DNA from: Archegozetes longisetosus
Lineage: Eukaryota; Arthropoda; Arachnida; Sarcoptiformes; Trhypochthoniidae
Assembly (NCBI GenBank): GCA_018873245.2
Contig: JAEMBT020000006.1
Location: forward strand, 1,247,804-1,311,803
Length of the DNA: 64,000 nucleotides
Reading direction: 5' to 3'
The notes under the pieces: model-generated
What the model was told of the DNA's origin: nothing
The model's input: the letters and a program-made list of their open reading frames with translations, nothing else
The model's database searches: none
Part shown: positions 1 to 8,526 of the stretch, in pieces
Numbering within the stretch: position 1 is the stretch's first letter
How the letters are laid out: each line of letters begins with the position of its first letter
Program-made: the position numbers and the translations under genes

Positions 1-146
1 TGATCAATATTATGATATCTAGGCGATTGTTTTATCTGTTGGTTTGGTTGCTGACCATTTTGATTATTCCGATGCTGAGCATTTTGTTTAGGTCGAGCCT
101 GAATATTCTGGATAACTTGTATTTGCACATTCTGTCGGCTACTCAT
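1..146 (-). CDS. Possible first coding exon of a Q/N-rich protein, truncated by window edge
   Basis: Reading the minus strand from the ATG at 146-144, the frame stays open for 48 codons to the window edge. It gives a Gln/Asn-rich peptide beginning MSSRQNVQIQVIQNIQARPK. A second in-frame ATG lies six codons upstream (164-162), and the frame stays open further upstream, so the start is not settled. The low-complexity, polar composition fits a disordered N-terminus of a regulatory or RNA-binding protein, but no domain is visible and I do not recognise the family. It could also be a fragment of a transposon-encoded protein or chance coding potential. The rest of the gene, if real, lies beyond position 1. 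Confidence 0.35.
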   Translation of the reverse strand, partial: MSSRQNVQIQVIQNIQARPKQNAQHRNNQNGQQPNQQIKQSPRYHNID

Positions 147-558
147 TTTAGCTTTCCTAAGCATTGGAAGTTTAAATTTGATTGAAGAGAAAATTGTTAA
201 AAAAATTAATTACTACCTCACCTTCAGTTAAACAGCAATGGATACTTTCATTAAGTTTTATCAACTATCTTCAGCGAACATTAAAGCGTTAAGTACAATA
301 TGAGAAGTTAGAGCAGTCAATATCAATAACAATTTTTAAAATATAAATCACTTTTAAAAAAGAGCTCAAATTCAAAAATATTTATTGTAAATAATAGAGA
401 AAAATGGCGTATTTTAAGAAAAAATTTTTTCCATTGTTTGTAAAATTTTTGCGTTCTACTGAATAACAATCGGTTTTATCCAATCTTATCTCTATTTTCA
501 ACAAGGACTTTCGACAAGAACAAAATGCTTACAGTTATATCTAATCTAAAATAGTGGC
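147..558. other. AT-rich spacer, nothing recognised
   Basis: No reading frame, repeat end or RNA motif that I can support. It separates the edge reading frame from the first transposon. Confidence 0.5.
551..558. repeat. Left 8-bp target site duplication (ATAGTGGC) of outer hAT element
   Basis: ATAGTGGC occurs here immediately before the TAGG terminus and again at 2706-2713 immediately after the CCCTA terminus. Perfect 8-bp duplications are the signature of hAT-superfamily insertion. Confidence 0.85.
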
Positions 559-668
559 TAGGATTGCAAATGTTTTAAAACGTTGTTTTAAACATTGTTT
601 TATAACAATTTAAAACACTGTTTTAAAACCTTATGAAAATTTCTTTTAAAACAATACATTAAAGGAGA

Positions 669-695
669 AATTTACTATCAGATTGATAGTAAATT
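669..695. repeat. Perfect hairpin, 12-bp arms, 3-nt loop
   Basis: AATTTACTATCA, then the spacer GAT, then its exact reverse complement TGATAGTAAATT. It sits in the left subterminal part of the outer hAT element. Confidence 0.8.
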
Positions 696-892
696 CGAAA
701 AGCATATTATTTCCTGTTAAAGTAGTCAGTAGAGTTTTGGCAGTCCAGGAAGTAATAGTTACTACGAGTCCTATTTTCCTACCTTATACTAGGTCGGACT
801 AAAATTTTTTGGACTCTTATATCTTAGCTTGAAAGATAATGATTAACCGTAAACACTTGATTCTTAATCAGTATTGTTTACCAATCTGAACT

Positions 893-2059
893 ATGTGGTC
901 GCATGTGAATTCGCTCTTTATTTTAATACTTATTTTCATAGACCCGATTCGAGCTTCAACTACACGTGAAGAACAGTGGGCTTTTATTAAGCTACACTAT
1001 TTATTAGAAGATACAGCTGCCGAAATTCACCGCATGTTGGATAAAGAAGCTCGATCATTAGCCCTTTCCAGATCAGACGTCTATTATATTTAGAACCAAT
1101 TTCGAGACGGAGAGCGTAAAGCCTGTAAACAGATATTGGTTGTAGGGAGACCTCGAACTGCGACTGATGAGGAAACCACAGAAAAATTGAGAAAGCTTTT
1201 ATTGAACGATAGAAATTGGAGTACATTAGATTATGAAGATTATTTAAATATAAGTCCCTCGAGTGTGAAATGTATTCTGAGGGAATTACATGCACGAAAG
1301 GTTTGTACTAGATGGGTACCTCACAGTCTTAACCCCGTTCAGAAACAACTGAGAGTAGAAATATCACAAGAGCATCCTAATGAACATTCAAAGGATCCCA
1401 CATTTCTGGAAAGGATGATCACTATTGATGAAACATATGTAAAATACTATGACCCGAAAGATATCAAATCAGGTAAAGAATGGCGCCGACCAGAGCAAGA
1501 ATCGTAATTGTCTTTTGAAAAATATGTGTCAATCTCAAAATGTGCCAGCGGCTTTGTTTTACATTCTAGGCCAGTGAAAGTTAGAGCATCGATAGGAGAT
1601 TTGAAGATGGTTCTAATTGCAGCATTTCACAAAGATAGGGTCCTTGCATGGCAATTTCTGCCAAGAAATGAAATGGTCAATTCTGTCAAATATCTCGAAT
1701 TTCTAGAGAATCGGCTGTACCCAGAGATCAGACGAGCACGGATTCATCGAACACTCATCCTCCACGATAATGTTTCCCCTGCAAACAGCCCGCAATCGAG
1801 GATTTCTTTAATCGACACCGTTGGAGGGTCTTAAGACACCCCTCCGTACAGCCCGGATTTAAGCCCCCCGGATATTGATGGGTTCACTAAAATAAAGCAG
1901 ACTCATAAAGGTGTCAGATACCAGAATGAGGTTGATCTCATACGTGCTTTTGAGGGACCTATAAATGAAATAAATACAAAAAATTCATTTGAAGGAATAA
2001 GACGCCTCCCTTGCCGCTGGGAGGCTGTCATCCAGGATGATAGAGAATATATTAAATAA
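893..2059 (+). pseudogene. mariner D,D34D transposase, interrupted by three in-frame stops
   Basis: One frame runs from the ATG at 893 to the TAA at 2057-2059 with no frameshift but three stops: TAG 1091-1093, TAA 1505-1507 and TAA 1832-1834. The N-terminal part, from about TREEQ (962), is the helix-turn-helix DNA-binding region, with GRPRT as linker motif at about 1148. Catalytic motifs are visible: TIDE (first Asp, about 1424-1435), LHDN (second Asp, about 1765) and YSPDLSPPD. The spacing from the second to the third Asp is exactly 34 residues, the mariner class. The end RWEAVI also fits the family. The second stop lies in a 66-nt GT-AG segment (1504-1569) that looks like an intron; its removal restores the usual spacing. 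The first and third stops are plain nonsense changes, so this copy is not expected to make transposase. The first 23 residues are unusually hydrophobic and not recognisable as mariner. Confidence 0.88.
1504..1569 (+). other. 66-nt intron-like insertion in the mariner transposase
   Basis: It begins GTAATTG and ends with TTTTACATTCTAG before G. Its length is a multiple of three. It contains the second in-frame stop. Removing it joins ...EQES to PVKVRAS, giving the usual spacing between the WxxP motif and the KxMLIAxF strand of mariner transposases; with it, about 22 extra residues are present. It may be a true spliceosomal intron or an insertion that happens to look like one. Confidence 0.5.
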
Positions 2060-2135
2060 AAATAAAATCATATCTAAAATATCATATGTAGTATATGTTT
2101 TATGAGAGTTCAAAAAATTTTAGTCCGACCTAGTA

Positions 2136-2705
2136 AGTTTTATTTAAACCGAAAATGGGCTTTTAGTTCTTTCAAGGATTTTATTCATTTCTCGGAAAAA
2201 TAATATAGTTTAAGTTACTTATCTGGAGACTTTGTCAAAAAACTTTGGGATAAAACTGACTTTTAAATTACTTTTATACTTTAAAAACTCAAATATTTTA
2301 TATTTTGAATGACAGTACTTTAAAATTTGATCAAAAAAATTTCTGGTTTTGCTATTTTTTATCATAAATTATTAGAAAATTTTGGGTAAAAATACTCGAT
2401 TAATAGCATTTTTCAGCGATGCTTAACGCGTGTTTAATTCTATTTTTGGTCTCTTTAAATCTTATTTATGTACCAATTGTAGCAATTTTAAGCCATAATA
2501 TCTAAGAATTATAAGAATTTTCAAGCTACACTATTAATAAAAACGAAATTTTAATGTATTCTTTACTTTCTTATGATAAATTAATCAAATATAAATTAAA
2601 ACAAAATAGAAAGACTTTCTAAAAATATAAAACACTTTAAACTATTTTAAAGCAGTGAAATTGTTTTAAAACACTTTCGAAAAATTTCCATTTTTCACAA
2701 CCCTA
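2136..2705. other. Right part of the outer hAT element, non-coding
   Basis: AT-rich, with TTTTAAAAC-type subterminal repeats near 2614-2675 and the terminal CCCTA at 2701-2705. No transposase remnant is recognisable. Confidence 0.6.
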
Positions 2706-2713
2706 ATAGTGGC

Positions 2714-4334
2714 ATTTTCAAGAATTTTAATGGCTACTCGATCTTGAAACAAAGAGAGTTGAAAGTATTGCGCCATTATTTTAGCAATTAGAGTTGAAAC
2801 TTTGTTCGTGGGCAAAAGATTAGGCGCTAATTTAGTTAATGAGAAATTACAAAATAATTTCATTCAATTATTTTCCCATAACTAAAAGCGTCTTTTATTT
2901 ATATTTTTAATTTTATTAAATTTAATTTCATTATAGCAGAGTTATGATAATTGAAAGCGAGATATAAGATATTAGAACTTTCCGCTGCCTAAATGTCCCC
3001 GATTAATTATGTCAATACTTAAATATCAAAATATGGATTTATTTTAAAGAATTATGAAATATAGAATAAATAATACAAAATTTATTAGAAAAGTAATGAC
3101 TAGTAGCGTAATAACCCTATTTTCCGTACACTGATCAAAGTGAAATTCGAGATGTTCAGTAAATGGTCAAAATAAACTATTTGGCATATTAAAAAGTATC
3201 AAAATTAACATAGAAAGATCTATTAGAGCAATATAAATACAATTTATTTTAAGTTAAAGCATAATCTAAGAAAATTAATTTAAGTGGTCATTATTTTAAT
3301 TATCTATAAATTAAATTTAAAAATATATTGAAAATTTTCAGTATATTGATCTTTTTCCTACTAAATATTGAATATATCTTTTGTAAATGATAGTTTACAT
3401 TAAATTTTAAGTTAATATTATTGAAAAACTGATATTGATCATAATTAGAATTTTAAAAATTATCATAAAACTTATATCACTCGGAGGACATATATGGTGT
3501 TTTGGGAACATTTTTGAGAGGAGACGTGCAGTAAAACTTTTGAAATGGTTAGAAAAATGGATGATAGCTGAAAATTCACATTCAGAATAATTACAAGAGT
3601 AGATAATATACATATTAATAACATAAAATTAAAATTTTACTATAAAATTAACCTGTTATTAAATATCTTAAACTGCCCATTAACATCATTTCAACTCTGT
3701 AGTCTATATTAACTATAATTTTTTTAACCCTTTAAAGACAGATGTTCCCAATTGGTAACAATAATTCCTTATTAAAAGGTTATAAATAAAAAAAATCAAA
3801 AGTTATTAATCTACTGATAGGTCACTGCAGTCCATACAATTTTAAAGTATAGGCAATGTTAAACTATAAACAAAATTGGTCTAATACCATAAAATAGGTC
3901 TATATAAAGATAGCATGGGGTAAACCTGTTTCTCAATATGCATCTCATCAATTGATAGTCACTAGATTTTGAGCCATTATTTATTTAGTTAATTTTGAAT
4001 ACTTTTATTAGAAATTTCAATCTATATTCATAGATTCATTATGAAATATTACTTTTTAAAAATTAGTTTTGTCATTCAATGTTTTTAGTTAACAATGTTT
4101 TGTGCAATCTCTGAATAATTATTAACGACGTAACTAGTGTACTGTTGTCTATTACACACAGTTTCTATTACACAAAGTTGTGCAATAGTCGTGCAACCTA
4201 AGGCGGGAATACTGAAATGATGCGGTTTCTGACTTTCCTTAACCTATTTTTTAACGATGATCTTCTAGAAGGGACAGATTTCTTAGACTTTGTTATTTAT
4301 TAGAAGTAATAAATGTCAAGAAGTTTCTACATCT
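2714..4334. other. AT-rich spacer, nothing recognised
   Basis: Only short chance reading frames, with no similarity that I recognise. One isolated TTAACCC at 3724-3730 resembles a piggyBac-type end but has no partner. Confidence 0.5.
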
Positions 4335-4338
4335 TTAA

Positions 4339-4845
4339 CCCTACACTGCATGATTTTTTATTTTTCAATGAAAATTTAGCATCAGACACTTTCGGGAGCA
4401 TATATTTTGGAAAAATCATTGAAAAAGCTATAATGATAGGATTATGTGAAAAAACTTGTTCGAAATGTGGCTGATCTGCAACTTATGAGTTCTTATAATT
4501 TACCATCATTTTGAGGAAAGGGGCTTTGCTATGATATTATTGATTGTTCTACACACCTTTAACTCAAAAATTATTAATTTTTGGAAGAAATATGAAAAAT
4601 ATGCCTAATTTAGAAAATTTTTTAATTGTTGATATATAGTACCTTGTTGATTTACATAATAAGCAATGATGAATGTCAATTTTTCTTGAAAACCATTATA
4701 TCAATATAAATAACGAAACTATATAATCTCAAAAGCTTTGTTGCACATCGGCTACGATATGCATTATTCCTAATAAATGTTGTCATATTGAGATAATGGG
4801 CTAAGATCGTAGTGTAGCAGATCTGCTACACTATGCAGTGTAGGG
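4339..4845. mobile_element. piggyBac-type MITE, 507 bp
   Basis: Terminal inverted repeats CCCTACACTGCAT (left) and its exact reverse complement (right) are flanked on both sides by TTAA (4335-4338 and 4846-4849), the target of piggyBac transposases. There is no coding capacity. A perfect 22-bp palindrome centred on AGATCT lies near the right end (4811-4832). Its inner bases spell GTAGCAGATCTGCTAC, and an imperfect partner is seen near the left third (GCTGATCTGC). This is a non-autonomous element needing a piggyBac transposase in trans. Confidence 0.85.
4811..4832. repeat. Perfect 22-bp palindrome inside piggyBac MITE
   Basis: Palindrome AGTGTAGCAGA/TCTGCTACACT, adjacent to the 13-bp terminal repeat. 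Possibly a transposase or host-factor binding site. Confidence 0.75.
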
Positions 4846-4849
4846 TTAA

Positions 4850-5256
4850 ATATTTATAGCTATCTCGAAACTATAAACATTTCAAATACTTCTACTCGTA
4901 TGAAGTATTTATTAATAACCTAAAGGAATAATGTTTTAAAGCTTTCCATGGATTAATACTGTTAAATTAAAGCAATAAATACTTAAAATTAATGTGAAAA
5001 GTCCTTTAGATTTATTTTATTACTTTGTTTTTTCTGTGATTTTCCAACAAATTTAGGTTTTCCAAGGAAATTTATATTTTATTTTTGGTTTTTCCAATGA
5101 AATTTATAGTTATTACTGACCATATTTCAACTAAGATAACCATATGTAGCACGTAAAATTCAACATTTCGTCCGATTCTCAAAATTTAAGAAATATTATC
5201 GCCTTAGGACCAACATAAAACTTAACAAATACATACATCCGACCCAACAATTTCCC
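4850..5256. other. AT-rich 5' flank of the Fanzor gene
   Basis: No gene. I looked for a terminal inverted repeat matching the 3' flank of the Fanzor and found none convincing. Confidence 0.45.
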
Positions 5257-5292
5257 TATAAAAAGTCGTGGTTTTCTTCATTTTCTTCACTC
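5257..5292 (+). promoter_or_regulatory. Putative core promoter of the Fanzor gene (TATA box and initiator)
   Basis: TATAAAAAG starts at 5257, and an initiator-like TCACTC lies at 5287-5292 with its A at 5289, about 32 nt downstream of the TATA start. That is the usual TATA-to-start spacing. The reading frame begins about 170 nt later at 5457. The assignment rests on motif and spacing only. Confidence 0.4.
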
Positions 5293-5464
5293 ATTTCTTC
5301 TTTGAAGAAATCTGTAAAAGTATTTCTTACTTTGTACAGTGTCCATAGTTAATAATAAAGTTATAATATTCTGTTTATAATACAAAGTTTTAAATGCTAA
5401 ATAATTTTTTAGATTCTCAAAAACTTATTTCTGTTAAAATTTAGCTTATCAACAAAATGTCAAC

Positions 5465-5637
5465 ACCACCGCCAACGCCAACACCAACACCAACACCAAC
5501 GCCAACACCAACACCGCCGACAGCAACGGCAACAGTAGTAGCAACACCACCTGCAACAGCAACGGCATCATCAGCATCAGCAACCGCAACAGCAACCGCA
5601 ACCGCAACTGCAACTGCAACTGCAACAGCAACATCCT
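5465..5637 (+). repeat. In-frame hexanucleotide repeats encoding Thr-Pro and Ala-Thr tracts
   Basis: Approximate CCAACA repeats encode (TP)n, followed by GCAAC(A/C/T) repeats encoding (AT)n. They are translated as the N-terminus of the Fanzor frame just before its zinc-knuckle-like motif. Unit variation suggests slippage followed by point changes. The antisense frames over it are by-products of the repeat. Confidence 0.85.
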
Positions 5638-7084
5638 GCAAAGCTTGTGGCAAAAGTGATCACATTCGTAGATCAAGCAGTAAGTGTGACTTTTACATTC
5701 CACCTCAGAAAAAAAGCATGAACGAAATCAAATTCAAAACCGAGACCTATACCATCAAATGTGGCCTCAATAAGTTCTGCAAGAGAAACCAACAGCTCAT
5801 CTCATCGATAACCAACGATGTTCTGGAAGTATAGTCTTTGATGATTCAAGTCTCTGTCTTGATCAACTTTCACTACTGCAAGCTACTGGAATCTGGGTCG
5901 AGTTTAGAAGACAAGATGCCAAACATATTAAACTTTTTCTATCAGCTTCAAGGTAAAAGACAATTGGATGAAGAGTACAGCGATTTAAGAAGAATTGGGG
6001 GAAAAGAAGAATTCTATAACGGTAAGTACAGGTCTTATCTCATCCAGAATGCTGCCAAAACTGTGGAAACTAACATGAAAAACAACATCATTCTTCATAT
6101 GTATTCGCGAGTCAAAAGATACTTCAAGTTGAAATTTCCACATATGGATAAAAGGTCTCCACATAGGACTTTAAAGTTGCTATTCACAAAACAAGAAGAC
6201 AGTGAAAGAGATGCGTCAGTCGATCAATATTTAAACGTTTTCAAGACAGAATTCAATTTGGGAGACCGTTTCACATTTTTAGATCTCGAAGCCAAGTGGT
6301 GGAACTATATCAAATTCTTATACAGCCTACAAAGATTTTTCAACAACTTTAGAGATGAGGAGAAACCAGAAGATCGTCAAAAAGTAAAGTCATTCAATCT
6401 GTTTCCCGTGTTTTCCTTCGGAAGAAAGCACATCTTATATACAGCTGATGGGTTACGAGATTTACTATCTTCATTACATCTGATTGAAAACAAAGATAGA
6501 ATTGGCAGTAACTTCAGAGCAAGATCCAAAGAATATTGGCTACAATACTTCAATATTCATAAGTTTGAGAATGTTAGACAAGACAAATACTTTTCTGGTT
6601 CATTTTCGACGGACGGCATCAACGTTTCAGTGCATATGGTGAGAAGAGTGAGAGAGAAGTCCAATCCGAAACAACAACAAGTTGAGAGTTTGAGAACTCA
6701 ACTAATGAATAGCGAATTTTCAAGTTTTGTTGGTCTGGATCCTGGAGCGAGGTATATGTTTGGTATGGTCAAGGATGAAAAAAATCATCTCTACAAGAGT
6801 TCATAATTTCGGTTCGACACAAAACAGTTCCAGCGAAAGAAGTTACAATCATTGACAGAAGATATTTTAACCACCGTCAGAAAAGATCGCGAAAAAATCG
6901 AACAAGATGCCAAAATTGTGATCAGCAGAAGATACGATTACTCGAAGTACACCGAATTCACTTTGAAACACTTTGAAAAACTACAACAGGTATTTACGAA
7001 AAAAGTTGTTTCAAAGTTGAAATGGGACAAAATTATTTTGACACAAAAAGTTTTGGATCAAAAAGCCAATCAAATAGTAGGCAT

Positions 7085-7232
7085 AAAGAAGAAGAAGAGG
7101 AAGAAGAGGAAGGAAGAGAAGAAGAGGAAGAAGAAAAAGAGGGAGAAGAAAGAGAAGAAGAAGAGGGAAAAGAAGGAGAAGGATGAGAGTGACAATGATC
7201 GTGACAATAATGATAATAATAATAAGAAAGCA
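7085..7232 (+). repeat. Purine-rich GAAGAG-type repeat and GATAAT tract inside the Fanzor frame
   Basis: Tandem GAAGAGGAAG-like units encode a Lys/Glu/Arg-rich stretch, and the following GATAAT-like units encode Asp/Asn. It falls between the RuvC-I and RuvC-II parts of the nuclease frame and stays in frame. It may be a disordered or nuclear-localising insert. Confidence 0.8.
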
Positions 7233-7622
7233 TTTATTGCGTATGGGAATGGCAAAGTGCCTGCATTCATCAAAGGGTACGTGAAGACACTACTGAAAAA
7301 GTTATATGAAGCCTTGTTGAGGAGAAGAGAACATTGTGTGGTGTATTTGACTGATGAGTACAGGACTACAAAATTGTGTTCAAACTGTTATGAAGTGTGC
7401 AAAACATCACAGTCTCCACATCGTTTTCAAGTTTGCCCAAATTGTAAAAAAGTGTGGAATCGTGACATAAACGCAGCCAGAAATATATTATATAAAGCAT
7501 TGTCTTATGTTAGAACAGGAGTATTCCTGTTAACCTCTCAAGAGAAAGTTGACGTTTTATATGTTGACTGCTCTCTTGTTAATGGGTATTTGGTACCTTT
7601 TGTAGCTGTTGTAGACTTCTAA

Positions 7623-7930
7623 TGTGGTCTGTAAACGGTTAAACAGGGCTGTCACTTTTGGGCAAAAATTTTCAGTGTTGAATCTAACGCTAGATTTATT
7701 AATGTAGTACGTTTCACGAATTACTAAAATAGAAAAATTAGATTACTTTGTTCCTCAAGATTGTGATTAAATAAACTTTTGAAATACTTAATATTAGAAC
7801 TGTGAAACAGAAAGTTCGTTTAACACTTACAGAAGAATGTTGCATAATTCAAGTTCGGCACCTAAATACAGCATTATTTTTGAACTTATTTGTCCTTTAG
7901 AATAAAGAATATATTATGAAATCTTTAGAT
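7623..7930 (+). other. Fanzor 3' flank: candidate guide-RNA and polyadenylation region
   Basis: In characterised TnpB and Fanzor loci the guide RNA overlaps the end of the gene and its 3' non-coding flank up to the element boundary. Here the 300 bp after the stop contain AATAAA at 7770-7775 and again at 7901-7906. An imperfect inverted match around CTAACGCTAGATT lies near 7683. There is no proven right element end. The role is inferred from position only. Confidence 0.3.
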
Positions 7931-8216
7931 TAGTGATGGATATAAGCTAGCTTCGAGCTGTATTGTACCTCAAGTCCGATGTTGAACTTCCATGAGCTTA
8001 AAGCCCGAGATTCAGGTTCAGCTCAATGATGAGAAGCGTAGCTTAAAAAAATCAGGCATCAGGCTTCGAAGTTAAAATTAATTCTAGGACTAGAAGTACT
8101 TTTGCTTAGAAATCGCCTTATAAACTTAAATTAATGTTTAAAATCCCATAGAAACATAAATATAATTAAAAACAATGCAAAGGTTGTGTCAAATTGCATC
8201 TTATAATGAAAAAGTT

Positions 8217-8224
8217 CTAATGAG
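8217..8224. repeat. Left target duplication CTAATGAG of the intact hAT
   Basis: CTAATGAG directly precedes TAAGGCTGGG here and directly follows CCAGCCCTA at 10179-10186. Confidence 0.92.
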
Positions 8225-8526
8225 TAAGGCTGGGACTTTTGCATATTTGCATGTATTTTTTGCTTGTAGTTATCACTATAAAAATTAAAAATAAGCACGA
8301 ATTGCATAATTACAAGACGAATTATGGTAGTTTTATTTCGCATAAAAATGCATATATAGATGGTTTATGCATAATATGACATATTTTATGGTTTAACCCT
8401 TTTTTGCATATTATATGAGTTTTTTTGGTGATTTCGTCACTTAATAGTTTTTCATGAAATGTAAACAAAAGTTTTATAATTAAATGCTTTAATTATATAC
8501 TTGTATTTGTTTTAACACAAATAAAA
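8225..8526. promoter_or_regulatory. hAT 5' subterminal region with repeated TGCATA motifs
   Basis: Words of the type TGCATA or GCATAT recur at about 8241, 8249, 8305, 8340, 8349, 8368 and 8404. The same word family recurs in the 3' region. Such repeats next to hAT termini usually bind the transposase. The transposase promoter must also lie here. Confidence 0.6.

Larger units (their letters stand above)
789..2133 (+). mobile_element. mariner-family transposon, 1345 bp, decayed
   Basis: Terminal inverted repeats of about 30 bp begin CTAGGTCGGACTAAAA at the left end, and the reverse complement of the right end (2104-2133) is nearly identical. TA dinucleotides flank both ends (787-788 and 2134-2135), the Tc1/mariner target duplication. 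Length is typical of a full-size mariner. Inside is a single plus-strand transposase frame with stop codons (see the pseudogene entry). It lies inside the hAT-type element 559-2705. The ends are better preserved than the coding frame, so the copy may still be a substrate in trans. Confidence 0.93.
559..2705. mobile_element. Non-autonomous hAT-type element, split by a mariner
   Basis: The left end reads TAGGATTGCAAATG and the right end, reverse-complemented, reads TAGGGTTGTGAAAA. These are imperfect terminal inverted repeats of the TAGGG hAT type. They are flanked by the perfect 8-bp duplication ATAGTGGC (551-558 and 2706-2713). Both subterminal regions carry clustered copies of the palindromic motif GTTTTAAAAC (about 571-630 and 2614-2675), which look like transposase-binding repeats. 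A perfect 12-bp-arm hairpin lies at 669-695. After removing the nested mariner (789-2133) about 800 bp remain with no transposase frame, so it is a deletion derivative or MITE mobilised in trans. The order of insertion is hAT first, mariner second. Confidence 0.8.
5457..7622 (+). pseudogene. Fanzor (eukaryotic TnpB-like RNA-guided nuclease) gene with two in-frame stops
   Basis: A single frame of 721 codons runs from the ATG at 5457 to the TAA at 7620-7622. It has no frameshift but is interrupted by TAG (5832-5834, codon 126) and TAA (6804-6806, codon 450). Order of parts: a repetitive Thr-Pro then Ala-Thr N-terminus (codons 3-59); a CxxC-x4-H-x7-C zinc-knuckle-like motif (codons 61-77); a helical region; RuvC-I GLDPG with Asp at codon 428; a Lys/Glu/Arg-rich insert (about 543-575); the RuvC-II region with DEY (Glu at codon 634); a zinc ribbon CSNC (641-644) and CPNC (660-663); and RuvC-III NRDINAARN (Asp at codon 670). 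That order is diagnostic of TnpB/Fanzor nucleases, which in known members cut DNA guided by an RNA from the gene's own 3' region. The key residues remain, so inactivation looks recent. No transposase gene or element ends could be linked to it. Confidence 0.87.

Noticed and set aside
905..941. A 37-nt intron-like segment near the mariner start
   Set aside because: Too short for splicing and its removal would shift the frame.
3724..3730. TTAACCC resembling a piggyBac end
   Set aside because: No matching inverted end with TTAA found nearby.
5441..5703. Two antisense frames with Val-Ala or Leu repeats
   Set aside because: By-products of the hexamer repeat in the Fanzor N-terminus.
5829..5882. 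A 54-nt GT...AG segment that would remove the first Fanzor stop in frame
   Set aside because: The residues it encodes continue the expected helical pattern (VSVLINFHYCKLLESG), as in a normal Fanzor N-terminal region, and the acceptor is weak. A nonsense mutation is the simpler reading.
7033..7273. Antisense Ser- or Phe-rich frames
   Set aside because: By-products of the purine repeat in the Fanzor frame.
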